This document shows, piece by piece, positions 52,239-60,708 of a DNA stretch of 64,000 nucleotides (positions are counted from its first letter, which is position 1; each line of letters opens with the position of its first letter). The DNA comes from JBBREP01 sp036501845. Lineage in GTDB: Bacteria; Actinomycetota; Acidimicrobiia; IMCC26256; PALSA-610. The notes under the pieces were generated by a model. It saw nothing but the letters and a program-made list of their open reading frames with translations, made no database searches and was not told the DNA's origin. The stretch is from positions 46,283-110,282 of the forward strand of contig DASXZO010000157.1 in assembly GCA_036501845.1 (NCBI GenBank), read 5' to 3'. Made by a program: the position numbers and the translations under genes.

Positions 52239-53002
52239 TACTCGTCTCCCTCAGTGGCGTCGTCGTCGACGCTGGCCGCGGCGGCGTCGCTCGTGGCAAC
52301 GGACGGGGCAACGGATGGGGCAACCGCGGCGCTCGGCTCGCCCGCCACGCTCGCCTCACCGCCGAAACGCACAGTGACCGCGTCGAGCGTCGCCCGCGAA
52401 AACACCACGTAGTCACTCACGAGCACGTCGTAGGTGTTCAACTCTTCGGGCAGCACCACCTGCACGCGCTCGCCGAGGTTGCGCAACGACTTCCACACCG
52501 CGTCGTCGTCGCGGAACAGCACCACGAGCACCCGCGGCGGCTTGCGATCGGTGGGGCGCAGGCCGAGCGCGCCGAGCAACTCGACACCGTGCTTGGTCTT
52601 CGGCTCGCTGATGCCCCAGTCGTCGACGACGATCACGCGCTCGGAGGTGGCGCGGTCGCTCAGCGCGCTCCGCAGCGCCAGGGCCACGACCTTCTTGTTG
52701 ACCTTCTTCGAGTAGTCGCGCGGCTTGGGGCCGTGGGCCACACCGCCGCCGCGCCACTGGGGCGAACGGATCGAACCCTGGCGGGCACGACCGGTGCCCT
52801 TCTGGCGCCATGGCTTGGCGCCACCGCCGGACACCTCGGCCCGCGTCTTCGTGGAGTGCGTTCCCGCACGCTTGTGCGCGAGTTGCGCGGTGACCACCTG
52901 GTGCATCACCGGCATGTTCGGCTCGATGCCGAACAGCGCGTCGTCGAGGTCGACGCTCGCGCCGTCGCCGCCGCTCGCCGTCTTCATCGTCAGGGAGCTC
53001 AT
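52238..53002 (-). CDS. rplD: 50S ribosomal protein L4 with extended C-terminus
   Basis: 254 residues from ATG 53002. QVVTAQLAHKRAGTHSTKTRAEVSGGGAKPWRQKGTGRARQGS, RSPQWRGGGVAHGP and VLVVLFRDDDAVWKSLRNL form a normal L4 to about residue 215; the last 40 residues are Ala/Ser/Asp-rich (SVAPSVATSDAAAASVDDDA). Overlaps rplC by ATGA. In other bacteria L4 represses its own S10 operon. Confidence 0.97.
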   Translation of the reverse strand: MSSLTMKTASGGDGASVDLDDALFGIEPNMPVMHQVVTAQLAHKRAGTHSTKTRAEVSGGGAKPWRQKGTGRARQGSIRSPQWRGGGVAHGPKPRDYSKKVNKKVVALALRSALSDRATSERVIVVDDWGISEPKTKHGVELLGALGLRPTDRKPPRVLVVLFRDDDAVWKSLRNLGERVQVVLPEELNTYDVLVSDYVVFSRATLDAVTVRFGGEASVAGEPSAAVAPSVAPSVATSDAAAASVDDDATEGDE

Positions 53003-53646
53003 CGGGTGGCCGCCTTCTTCACCGCGTCGCGCAGGAAGACGAGCCCGCCATTCGGTCCGGGAACCGCGCCCTTCACGAGAATGAGGTTGCGCTCGGCGTC
53101 GCCCTGCACCACTTCGAGGTTGAGCGTGGTGACCCGCACGTTGCCCATCTGGCCGGCCATGCGCATGCCTTTGAACACGCGCGACGGCGTGGCGCACGCA
53201 CCAACGGAACCGGGCGCACGGTGCTTTTTGTGGTTACCGTGCGACGCGCCCTGGCCCTTGAAGTTGTGCCGCTGCATCACGCCGGCGAAGCCCTTGCCCT
53301 TGGTGACGCCGCTGACGTCGACCCGAGCGCCCTTCTCGAACACGTCGGCCTTGATCACCTGGCCGATCTCGAAACCTTCGAGCGTGTCGACGCGCAGCTC
53401 GGCGAGCGTGCGCGTGGGCGGCGCGTCGGCCACCTTCAAATGGCCGAGTTCCGGCTTGTTCAGACGGTTCGCCGACGTGCTCCCGAACGCCAGCTGGATG
53501 GCCGAGTAGCCATCGCGCTCGGGCGTCTTGAGCTGCACGACGCGACACGGACCGGCCTCGATGACAGTGACCGGGATGATCCGGTTGTCGTCGTCCCAGA
53601 CCTGGGTCATGCCGAGCTTTCGTCCCAGGATGCCCTTGGTTGCCAT
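52999..53646 (-). CDS. rplC: 50S ribosomal protein L3
   Basis: 215 residues from ATG 53646. MATKGILGRKLGMTQVWDDD, VTKGKGFAGVMQRHNFKGQGASHGNHKKHRAPGSVG and MRMAGQMGNVRVTTLNLEVV. It is the first gene of the truncated S10 operon here: rpsJ, normally immediately upstream, is 9.6 kb away, and a separate promoter is visible. Confidence 0.98.
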   Translation of the reverse strand: MATKGILGRKLGMTQVWDDDNRIIPVTVIEAGPCRVVQLKTPERDGYSAIQLAFGSTSANRLNKPELGHLKVADAPPTRTLAELRVDTLEGFEIGQVIKADVFEKGARVDVSGVTKGKGFAGVMQRHNFKGQGASHGNHKKHRAPGSVGACATPSRVFKGMRMAGQMGNVRVTTLNLEVVQGDAERNLILVKGAVPGPNGGLVFLRDAVKKAATR

Positions 53647-53667
53647 GACGTGGAGTCCTTCACGCGA

Positions 53668-53698
53668 GCGCTCCGCAGGGCGGAGCCCGGCGGAGCGC
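53668..53698 (-). promoter_or_regulatory. Hairpin in the rplC leader
   Basis: GCGCTCCGC/GCGGAGCGC, a perfect 9-bp stem with a 13-base loop, ending 21 bases before the rplC ATG and so close to its ribosome-binding site. Candidate autoregulatory structure for the S10 operon. Confidence 0.5.
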
Positions 53699-53813
53699 AT
53701 CTCGGTTGTGCCGTACGGTTCCGGTCGCAGCGTGAGCGCGGTGCGCCGGCCTGCACGGACTTCGATTGTCCCGGCGCGAGAGCGGGTGAGACCCCTCGCC
53801 GGAGAGCCAGAGC

Positions 53814-53842
53814 AGCGTAGTTGGGAGCCGGCTCCGGTCCAA
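53814..53842 (-). promoter_or_regulatory. Promoter of the rplC-led ribosomal operon
   Basis: Minus strand TTGGAC (-35), 17-base spacer, TACGCT (-10), predicting a leader of about 160 bases before rplC. TACGCT is also the -10 of both lipoprotein genes at 35.6 and 36.5 kb. Confidence 0.55.
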
Positions 53843-53892
53843 ACCGGGCGACGCGTCGCCGTGCGACCACTCTTCGTGGCCAGACGCAGAGC

Positions 53893-54732
53893 TCAGGGCT
53901 TGCGCGCGTCGAGGGTGTACATGAGCGGGAGGCGGTCGCCGCCTTCACGCATCCGGTACCAGCGATCGTGGTCGCCCTCCATCAGCCGATCGACCGCGCT
54001 CCATGCGCACTCGCGCTCCTCGACGAGGCCGGTGAGCACGAGTCCGGCGTCGAGCACGGCCTGCACCACCTCGCCGAGCCCGTGGTTCCATTCGGCCGTC
54101 TTCGTGTTCGTCATGCCCGAGGCGTCGCCATCGGTGTAGGTCTGCGGCCCTTCGTCGAGCATGATCGGATCGGACGTCTCGAAGTAGGGAAAGCGGATCA
54201 CCACGAGGTCGTCGTCGCGCTCGTGGTCGATCGTCCAGAGCACCGGGTGGCCCTCGCGCATGAAGAGCCGTCCGCCGGGGCGCAGCAGCGACGCCACGAC
54301 GCGCGCCCAGCCCGCGACATCGGGCAACCAGCACAGCGCGCCGGTGCCGGTGTACACGAGATCGAACCGTTCGGTGCCGAGCCGTTCCGGCGCGTCGTAG
54401 AGCTCGCCCTCCACGAACTCCACTGGGTTGCCCGCGTCGAGCGCGAGGCGGCGCGCGGCGTCGAGCGCCGATGGCGAGAAGTCGTAACCGGTGGTGCTCG
54501 CCGCGCCGAGCCGCGCCAACGACACGGTGTCGGTGCCGATGTGGCACTGCAGGTGCACCACGTCGAGGCCCTCGAGCGATCCGAGCGTGCCGGCATCGCG
54601 CGACACCACATCGCTGAGATGTGCGGGGTCGTCGCGGAAACGTCCGAACCCGTAGTCGCCCGCCTCGGTGTGAATCGGGACGCGGTCCTCCCAGTTCAAC
54701 CAGTTCAGTTGCCGGTGTTCATCGATAGGCAT
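53893..54732 (-). CDS. Class I SAM-dependent methyltransferase
   Basis: 279 residues. SAM-binding motif I is DVVHLQCHIGTDTVSLARLGA, motif II acidic loop GYDFSPSALDAARRLA, motif III DLVYTGTGALCWLPD. The N-terminal HRQLNWLNWEDRVPIHT and the later GHPVLWTID and TEWNH-like elements are typical of a widespread class of small-molecule methyltransferases of unknown substrate. Monocistronic, 246 bases from rplC and divergent from the DUF2079 gene. Confidence 0.85.
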   Translation of the reverse strand: MPIDEHRQLNWLNWEDRVPIHTEAGDYGFGRFRDDPAHLSDVVSRDAGTLGSLEGLDVVHLQCHIGTDTVSLARLGAASTTGYDFSPSALDAARRLALDAGNPVEFVEGELYDAPERLGTERFDLVYTGTGALCWLPDVAGWARVVASLLRPGGRLFMREGHPVLWTIDHERDDDLVVIRFPYFETSDPIMLDEGPQTYTDGDASGMTNTKTAEWNHGLGEVVQAVLDAGLVLTGLVEERECAWSAVDRLMEGDHDRWYRMREGGDRLPLMYTLDARKP

Positions 54733-54794
54733 GCCGCTCAGGCTGACACACGGGCGGTCTCGTCGCGACAGGCTTTGTGGCTACCGTTCCCCCG

Positions 54795-56270
54795 ATGTCG
54801 GCGCTGACGGCGTTGTCGGTCGACCGTCGCGAACGGCTCGTCAGTTGGGCGAAGTACATACCCGTGGCACTGCTCGTGCTCTGGTACTTCTCGTGGTCGG
54901 CGCGCCTGAGCGTGTCGATCCACCAGGGCTACGGCACCTCGGCCTTCGACATCGGCCTCTACGACCAGGGCCTCTGGCTGCTGTCGCACTTCAAGGCGCC
55001 GTTCGTGACCCTGATGGGCCGCAACCTCTTCGGCGACCACACGTCGTTCACGCTCTTACTGCTCGTGCCCCTCTACTGGATCCACCCCGACCCGTCGACG
55101 CTGCTCGTCGTGCAGGCGCTCGTGCTCGCGCTCGCGGCAGTGCCCGTGTACGTGCTCGCGCTGAAGCGCATGAACAGCGTGATCATCGCGACGGTGCTCG
55201 CGGCCGCGCTGCTCCTCCATCCCGCGCTCGCGCAGTCGAACATGGAGAACTACCACCCCGACTCGTTCCTCGTGCTGTTCGTCGCGCTCGCGATCTACGG
55301 AGCCCTCGAGTCGAAGCAACGGCTGTTCATCGTTGCGTCGGTGTTGGCCATGCTCACCAAGGAGGACGCGCTCCTCGTAGTGGTGCCGCTCGGGCTCTGG
55401 TACGCGTGGCGCCGCAATCGCAAGGTGGGCTTCACGATCGCCGGCGTGTCGGTGGCGTGGACGTTGTTCGCCACGAACGTGATCATGCGTGCGCTCATCG
55501 GCGTGCCGACGCTGAACAGTTGGCGTATTCCGTTCGGAGGGCCCAAAGGCTTCGTCGCGCGCACGTTCACCAAGCCCAACCAGGTGGCGAAGTACCTGTA
55601 CCACGACAACCGGCCTTGGTATATGTGGCAGATGCTGGCCCCCACCGGCCTCGTGTTCTTGCTGCAACCTGAGGTCGCGGCGATCGGTGTGCTCGTGCTC
55701 GCATCGAACGTCGTCAGCAACTTCTTGTACCAACACCTCATCGGTTACCACTACGTGATGCCGATCCTGCCGGCGTTGGCGATGGGCACCGTGTTCGCCG
55801 TGTCGAAGCTCCGCACGCAGTTGTTGCGTTACACCGCCACCGCGGTGGTCGGCGTCGCGGCGATCACCACCGCGTACATGTGGGGCCCCTACACGTTCTC
55901 GCGCCAGCACATCGCGCACTGGAGCCCGAGCTATTCGGTGGTGCACGACATCAATGCGATCCGCGACCAGGTGCCGCCGAACGCGGTGCTGTCGAGTTAC
56001 CACGCCTACGCGCCGCATCTGTCGCACCGAGCGCGCATCTACACGTGGCCCACCCCGTTCAGCGCCGCGTACTGGGACACGTTCAAACAAGAAGGTCAGC
56101 GACTCCCGTTCGCGAACCAGATCCAGTACGTGATCCTGCCCACCCAACTCGACGTCCCCAGCCAAGAGGTGTGGGCCCCGATCCGCGACGACTTCGAGAT
56201 CGTGGCCACCAACGAGGCGGCCACGCTCTACAAGCGCATCCGCCCCGACCCCGCCGACACCCCGCCGTAG
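54795..56270 (+). CDS. DUF2079 polytopic membrane protein
   Basis: 491 residues from ATG 54795; a TACCGT box ends 7 bases upstream, supporting a leaderless start here over the in-frame GTG 54777. About nine to ten membrane helices. The motif GYGTSAFDIGLYDQGLW followed by GRNLFGDHTSF, NYHPDSFLV and TKEDALLVVVPLG is characteristic of DUF2079, a GT-C-like family of unknown substrate. The C-terminal ~110 residues are an exterior domain (PPNAVLSSYHAYAPHLSHR). A long hairpin follows the stop. Confidence 0.85.
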   Translation: MSALTALSVDRRERLVSWAKYIPVALLVLWYFSWSARLSVSIHQGYGTSAFDIGLYDQGLWLLSHFKAPFVTLMGRNLFGDHTSFTLLLLVPLYWIHPDPSTLLVVQALVLALAAVPVYVLALKRMNSVIIATVLAAALLLHPALAQSNMENYHPDSFLVLFVALAIYGALESKQRLFIVASVLAMLTKEDALLVVVPLGLWYAWRRNRKVGFTIAGVSVAWTLFATNVIMRALIGVPTLNSWRIPFGGPKGFVARTFTKPNQVAKYLYHDNRPWYMWQMLAPTGLVFLLQPEVAAIGVLVLASNVVSNFLYQHLIGYHYVMPILPALAMGTVFAVSKLRTQLLRYTATAVVGVAAITTAYMWGPYTFSRQHIAHWSPSYSVVHDINAIRDQVPPNAVLSSYHAYAPHLSHRARIYTWPTPFSAAYWDTFKQEGQRLPFANQIQYVILPTQLDVPSQEVWAPIRDDFEIVATNEAATLYKRIRPDPADTPP

Positions 56271-56278
56271 GCGGCCCG

Positions 56279-56324
56279 GTGTTGGCCTCGATTCCGGGCG
56301 ATCGCCCGGAATCGCGGCCAACAC
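56279..56324. terminator. Long interrupted hairpin after the DUF2079 gene
   Basis: GTGTTGGCC, 3-base bulge, ATTCCGGGC, GATC loop, GCCCGGAAT, 3-base bulge, GGCCAACAC: 18 paired bases. No T-tract. Confidence 0.75.
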
Positions 56325-56374
56325 TGTTACCGCGCCGCCTCGACGGGCGGCATTGCATCGGGCATCCTGAGCCG

Positions 56375-57139
56375 GTGGACTACGCAGCGTTCGTCGAGCA
56401 GATCAGGGCCGACGGTTACGTGGTGCTGCCCGACCTGATCGATCGCGCCGCGCTCGATCGGATCCGCCGGGAGCTCGAGCCGTTCCTCGATGGCGCGCCG
56501 TTCGGCCGCAACGACTTCGAAGGTTTGCGGTCACAACGGCTCTACGCGCTACTGGCGAAGGCCCCAGCCACCGCCGAACTGGTGGAACATCCCGTGGTGC
56601 TCGGGGTTCTCGACGAGCTGCTCGATCCGTCGTATCTGTTGTCGGCGAACATCGCGATCAACGTGCATCCCGGCGAGACCGCGCAGATGTTGCATAGCGA
56701 CGACGCGTTCGTGCACCTGCCGCGACCGCGCCGCGCCGTCGGCGTGTCGGCGGTGTGGGCGATCGACGACTTCACGCCCAGCAACGGCGCCACCGAGGTG
56801 GTGCCGGGAAGTCATCTCTGGAGCAACGACACCGCGGTGACGGTTGAGGAGTCGGACATCCACACGATCGAGATGAGCGCCGGTTCCGTGGTGTTGTTCT
56901 TCGGCACCACGCTGCATCGCGGCGGTGCCAATCGTTCCGACGGCATTCGCCTTGGGATCACACCGCAGTACTGCGAACCGTGGATCCGCCAGATCGAGAA
57001 CATGGCGCTCGCCGTGCCGCCGAATGTCGCGGCGACGCTGCCGTCCCGCGTGCAAGACCTGCTCTACGGCATCTACGCGCCGTTCATCGGCTACGTCGAC
57101 GGCCGCGACCCCCGCCGCCTCTTCGAAACCGCGCCCTGA
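56375..57139 (+). CDS. Phytanoyl-CoA dioxygenase family protein (PhyH)
   Basis: 254 residues from GTG 56375. Fe(II)/2-oxoglutarate oxygenase: HxD iron ligands in QMLHSDDAF, GATEVVPGSHLW, distal His and Arg in LHRGGANRSDGIRLGI. These enzymes hydroxylate small molecules. It sits downstream of the DUF2079 gene but behind a hairpin, so the link is loose. A second long hairpin follows. Confidence 0.85.
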   Translation: MDYAAFVEQIRADGYVVLPDLIDRAALDRIRRELEPFLDGAPFGRNDFEGLRSQRLYALLAKAPATAELVEHPVVLGVLDELLDPSYLLSANIAINVHPGETAQMLHSDDAFVHLPRPRRAVGVSAVWAIDDFTPSNGATEVVPGSHLWSNDTAVTVEESDIHTIEMSAGSVVLFFGTTLHRGGANRSDGIRLGITPQYCEPWIRQIENMALAVPPNVAATLPSRVQDLLYGIYAPFIGYVDGRDPRRLFETAP

Positions 57140-57154
57140 CGCGGCGCTGCTGAA

Positions 57155-57209
57155 CCGACTGTTTGTGCAGTTTTCGGCGCTATGGCGCCGGAAACGCACA
57201 AACGGTCGG
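57155..57209. terminator. Long hairpin after the PhyH gene
   Basis: About 25 paired bases, CCGAC(T/G)GTTTGTGC and TTCGGCGC/GCGCCGGAA with a TATG loop and one small bulge. It separates the chromosomal-looking genes from the Rep region. Confidence 0.75.
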
Positions 57210-57220
57210 GGTTAGACCTG

Positions 57221-57232
57221 CTGGATCTTGAT
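57221..57232. other. Candidate attachment-site repeat, left (pairs with 63215-63226)
   Basis: CTGGATCTTGAT against CTGTATCTTGAT in the last codons of rpsJ, 11 of 12 identical and in the same orientation, 6.0 kb apart. They enclose rep through integrase. Confidence 0.35.
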
Positions 57233-57349
57233 AGTTCTGAAGATTCCATCTGGGCAGTAACTCCACTCAGAGATCCAGCAAGCACGGTCTGACGCGCTCG
57301 AAGCGGCGTTCGCTTCGTAGATGCGATTTGGCCGGAGAACGGCGGGACT

Positions 57350-57404
57350 GTCAAGGGCGAGCGGAGCGAGTCACGCAGTGATGCGCCATGGGCGCACCCT
57401 TGAC
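57350..57404. other. Cloverleaf-like three-stem structure
   Basis: Outer stem GTCAAGGG (57350-57357)/CCCTTGAC (57397-57404) closes two adjacent hairpins, TCAC-gca-GTGA (57371-57381) and TGCGCC-atg-GGCGCA (57382-57396). Every arm pairs perfectly. Candidate single-strand origin or structured RNA. Confidence 0.5.
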
Positions 57405-57496
57405 GGGAGCGTCGGGCGGAGGCAGCAAACGGTTGTCGCACCCCCTGGTCATGATGTCCCCATGCGGAAGGAAGGGGCGGACCGGGCGGTGGAGAG

Positions 57497-58843
57497 ATGC
57501 CGAATGAGTACGAGTTAAAGACGACGCGACGCGCGATTGCGTTGAGCCGGCACTGGGTTCCCGACCCGTCGGGGCTGCTGCTGCCTCCGGTCGGCGGCGG
57601 AGGGTCGCGTGCGGGTCGGCCGGGGCGGTCGACCAAAGGGCGCGTCGCGATCGAGTGGAGCGCGCGCAGCCGGCGGAACATGCGGTTCATGTTCAGCGCT
57701 CTGCCATGGGAAATGCTCGGCGCACGTCCGGCGATGATCACCCTGACGTATCCCGGCGACTGGCGGTTGTACGTGCCGGATGCCCGAGAGCTGGTGCGTC
57801 ATCGGGAGAACTTCAAGGAACGCTGGCGCAAGATGTGGGGCGCGCTCATCGGCGTGTGGGTGATCGAATTCCAGAAGCGTCGTGCGCCACATCTTCACAT
57901 CTACGCCGCGCTGCCCGATGCGGTGAGCGACGAGGACTATCGGGCGTTGCAGTCACGCACGGCGCGCAGGCGGCGCAGCGAGTACGACCTCGGACCATAC
58001 GAAGCGCGGCGACGGATGCCGGCGGTACCCGGGGACTTCGGTGAGTGGAGCCGCACTGCGTGGTGGGAGGTCGTTGGGAGTGGACTTCCGGCGCACCAGA
58101 AGCGGGGCGTCGATGTGGCCGTGGCGTTCTTCAGCGATCGAGCCGAAGGTGCGGCAGACCGGGCGAAGGTCGCTGACTACTTCTGGCGCGAGTCCGGCAA
58201 GTGGGCGCAGAAGAAGCCGCCGGAGGGCTTCGGATCGCTCCGGTTCTACGGCCGTTGGGGTCAGAGAGTCGGCTTCAACCCTGTCGTCGAGAAATCGGCT
58301 TTGGACTTCCGGGTCGGAGTCGAGCTTCGCCGACTTCTTCGGAGGCTCCGTTTCGCCAAGGCGCGCGAGCTGGCGCTCAAGACCGGACGACCGATCAGGC
58401 GCAAGGCGGGACGGTCACGAGGTTTGGATGGACTGACCGTGTTCGACGTCAACGCCACCGAGGTCAGCCCGCGACTGCGTGCGTGTGCCGAACAGCTCGC
58501 GCTCGACAAGGTGGTGGTCGACCGGGATCGCAATGCCACCGGACGAGCCCGACGAGCATTGCCCGAACTCGAGGCGGCGGATCAGCCGGACGTCGCCCAC
58601 GATCGAACGGACAACGAGCCCGACGATCACGCCGAGTGGGATCCGGTGTGGGAAGCCGAACGGCACGCCGAACATCAGGCGGAACTAGAGGCAGCTATCG
58701 AGGATGCGGTTGAGGCCGAGTCACAGCGACGCTGGTACATCAACCTCATTCGTACCGAGCGCGGATTGCCGCCAATTACGGGGCCGCTGCGGATTCGGGT
58801 TGGGCAGGCGAAACCGGCCGGCCGGGAGCGCAAGGCGCGCTAG
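57497..58843 (+). CDS. Rolling-circle replication initiator (HUH Rep-like)
   Basis: 448 residues. HUH motifs in the canonical order: motif 1 AMITLTYPGDW (about 79-89), motif 2 IEFQKRRAPHLHIYAAL with metal histidines H132 and H134, motif 3 VADYFWRESGKWAQKK with the candidate nicking Tyr228. The remaining ~200 residues are Arg-rich then acidic with no recognised helicase. Such proteins nick a plasmid origin and start rolling-circle replication. Followed by a sigma factor and, 3.4 kb on, an integrase, so this is an integrated plasmid or phage-like element. Confidence 0.7.
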   Translation: MPNEYELKTTRRAIALSRHWVPDPSGLLLPPVGGGGSRAGRPGRSTKGRVAIEWSARSRRNMRFMFSALPWEMLGARPAMITLTYPGDWRLYVPDARELVRHRENFKERWRKMWGALIGVWVIEFQKRRAPHLHIYAALPDAVSDEDYRALQSRTARRRRSEYDLGPYEARRRMPAVPGDFGEWSRTAWWEVVGSGLPAHQKRGVDVAVAFFSDRAEGAADRAKVADYFWRESGKWAQKKPPEGFGSLRFYGRWGQRVGFNPVVEKSALDFRVGVELRRLLRRLRFAKARELALKTGRPIRRKAGRSRGLDGLTVFDVNATEVSPRLRACAEQLALDKVVVDRDRNATGRARRALPELEAADQPDVAHDRTDNEPDDHAEWDPVWEAERHAEHQAELEAAIEDAVEAESQRRWYINLIRTERGLPPITGPLRIRVGQAKPAGRERKAR

Positions 58844-58964
58844 CGCCGGCACCCGGGCGGCGGATCGGAGTGCGAACCCGGTCGAACCGGCGGCGGGTAG
58901 CGGGATTCGGGCGGGTCCGAGGTCGAGATGCAACACTTCGAGCCGGTCGTGACTTGAAGAGGCA

Positions 58965-59435
58965 GTGGTGGACTTCGAGCCGTGGTACGTGCGGGAACAC
59001 GCCCGTGTGTCAACTTCGGTGTACCTGCTGTTCGGAAGCCTGGACGTCGCACGGGACGCAACTGACGAAGCGTTTGCCAGGGCGCTGGCCCGCTGGGATC
59101 GGGTCGGAGCAATGGCATCACCCGGCGGTTGGGTGACGACGGTTGCAGTCAATGTGGCTCGTCGGTCGGTTCGCCGATCGAAGCAGGAGGCTCGGCTTGC
59201 GTCCTCGCAGCCCGACGCGTCTCTGACGGTGCCGCTACCCAATCCTGAGCTGTGGGCGGCGGTGGCCGCGCTTCCGGATAGGCAGCGATCGGCAGTCGTG
59301 CTTCGGTACGTGGCAGACCTCAGCGAAACGGAGATCGCAAAGGTGATGCGGGTGCCACGTGGGACTGTCGCAGCGGCGTTGTCGCGCGCACGGACGACGC
59401 TCGAAACGACGTTGGCCGACGACCGAGGAGTGTGA
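58965..59435 (+). CDS. ECF-type sigma-70 family factor
   Basis: 156 residues from GTG 58965. Region 2: LFGSLDVARDATDEAFARALARW, with a short linker, and region 4 LPDRQRSAVVLRYVADLSETEIAKVMRVPRGTVAAALSRARTTL. No extra domains. SigE-like actinobacterial ECF factors look like this. Its TGA overlaps the GTG of the next gene (GTGTGA), an arrangement expected for a membrane anti-sigma partner. AAGAGG lies upstream. Confidence 0.85.
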   Translation: MVDFEPWYVREHARVSTSVYLLFGSLDVARDATDEAFARALARWDRVGAMASPGGWVTTVAVNVARRSVRRSKQEARLASSQPDASLTVPLPNPELWAAVAALPDRQRSAVVLRYVADLSETEIAKVMRVPRGTVAAALSRARTTLETTLADDRGV

Positions 59436-60640
59436 TCGGCATGCAGTCGGAATTGGAAGAAGCGGCACGGTCGCTCGTCGCCGAGTCCATCGTGGAGCCA
59501 GCACCGTTCACTGCTGTCGAGGCGAGGGCAAAAGCGATCCGCAGTCGTGGTCGTCGCCTGCGGAATGCCGGGATCGGGTCAGCATCGCTGATTTTGATTG
59601 CAGTTGTTGCGCTCATCGTCCACTCGGGTGGTACGGCCCAACACACGGTCGTTGTCCGAGGTGCGGGCTCGTCCAACGTCGTGCCGGTCCAGTGCTGCGA
59701 GGGCGAGAATGGGTTCGCGCTCAACGGCATCGTGCCGACCGTGCGACCACACTGCGTCGCAGACGTGAAGAACGTGACCCTCGCGCTCACGCAAAGCCGC
59801 CTGTCGTTCACGTTCTCGTGCTCCGAGGTTCTCCATAACCCACGACGAGTCGAAGTCGCAGCGGTTTCCAAGGTCGCGACTCGTCGGAATGCAGCGCGAC
59901 GAGCGGCAAAGATCGTCGCCTACGAGAAGCAACTCGGCGTCTACGGCGACGTCGTCAAGGGGCACCGCGAGTATCCCGACGACGTCAGGTCTGACACGTT
60001 CACCATCGGCGTCGCCGGAAGTGACTATCTGTGTGCGCAGGCCGGGAACTTGCAGTTCCGCGCGAACGAAATTCGAGATGCTGCGCACGGAGGCGAGTCG
60101 GCGGTGCACTGGCTCAAGATCGAAGCAGCGCGCATCGCCGGCCTTTGCCCCGAGAAGCTCGCGACGCTGTACGACACCGTGCAACGCGCTGGGGCCACCG
60201 AAGCGGTGGCGTCCGTCAGACCGCTATTGGCCAGCGCTGGCGGAATGTTTGCGTGCCCGACTGAACCCTTTGTCGAGCCAACTGGCGCTCTCGGCCCGAC
60301 CACAACAGTCCCGAATGTCCTCAACGGCGGCGATCCGTGGGCACCGATCCAAGAGGTCGCTGCGAACTACGCGCGGCGTCACTACGGCTGGAAGATTCCC
60401 GAGATCGGCCCGGTGTACGCAGTCGCCAGCCAACCCGTTGAGATCCAGGGGGTCACGTTGCACGGCGCGGCGTTGGCTCAGAACGTGACGCTCTGCGGTG
60501 AGCAGGCGGTACGAAGCAGCTTCATCGCCGACATTTGGGCGCCGCATGCTCCGGGCCCGGTGCGGTCCGCCGCAGAACTGGTCGTCGGTCTGTTCCCGAG
60601 CGGGTGGAAGGTCTGGGGCGAGTATCCGCAGTCGAGCTGA
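59432..60640 (+). CDS. Single-pass membrane protein, putative anti-sigma partner
   Basis: 402 residues from GTG 59432 (ATG at 59441 is an alternative). Residues 1-45 are cytosolic (MQSELEEAARSLVAESIVE), one helix at about 49-67 (IGSASLILIAVVALIVHSG), and a long exterior part with many cysteines (VQCCEGENG, HCVADVKN, ACPTEP-like FACPTEPFV). No zinc-binding anti-sigma motif is present, so the anti-sigma role rests on the overlap and topology only. Confidence 0.55.
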   Translation: MIGMQSELEEAARSLVAESIVEPAPFTAVEARAKAIRSRGRRLRNAGIGSASLILIAVVALIVHSGGTAQHTVVVRGAGSSNVVPVQCCEGENGFALNGIVPTVRPHCVADVKNVTLALTQSRLSFTFSCSEVLHNPRRVEVAAVSKVATRRNAARRAAKIVAYEKQLGVYGDVVKGHREYPDDVRSDTFTIGVAGSDYLCAQAGNLQFRANEIRDAAHGGESAVHWLKIEAARIAGLCPEKLATLYDTVQRAGATEAVASVRPLLASAGGMFACPTEPFVEPTGALGPTTTVPNVLNGGDPWAPIQEVAANYARRHYGWKIPEIGPVYAVASQPVEIQGVTLHGAALAQNVTLCGEQAVRSSFIADIWAPHAPGPVRSAAELVVGLFPSGWKVWGEYPQSS

Positions 60641-60695
60641 GGGGTTGCTAGCACCGGGAGAGCCTGTCGTCAGCCTCGGCCATTCTGAGCGGTGC

Positions 60696-60701
60696 TATAC
60701 T
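60696..60701 (+). promoter_or_regulatory. Leaderless -10 box of the repeat-protein gene
   Basis: TATACT, seven bases before the GTG at 60709. No room for a ribosome-binding site, so the transcript probably starts at the GTG. Confidence 0.6.
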
Positions 60702-60708
60702 CGTACCC

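Larger units (their letters stand above)
57212..57496. other. Candidate replication origin and attachment region upstream of rep
   Basis: No gene. It carries, in order, a CTTGATA sequence (57227-57233) at the edge of a GCTGGATCT/AGATCCAGC inverted repeat (57220-57228, 57271-57279), a compact three-stem structure at 57350-57404, and the purine-rich GGTGGAGAG ribosome-binding site of rep. CTTGATA is the nick sequence of pC194/pUB110-type plasmids; its use here is inference. Confidence 0.4.

Noticed and set aside
57212..57370. Minus-strand open frame ending CPDGIFRTIKIQQV next to the element edge
   Set aside because: It has no start codon and its resemblance to the S10 C-terminus covers only IKIQ; I kept the DNA match as an att candidate and dropped the gene.
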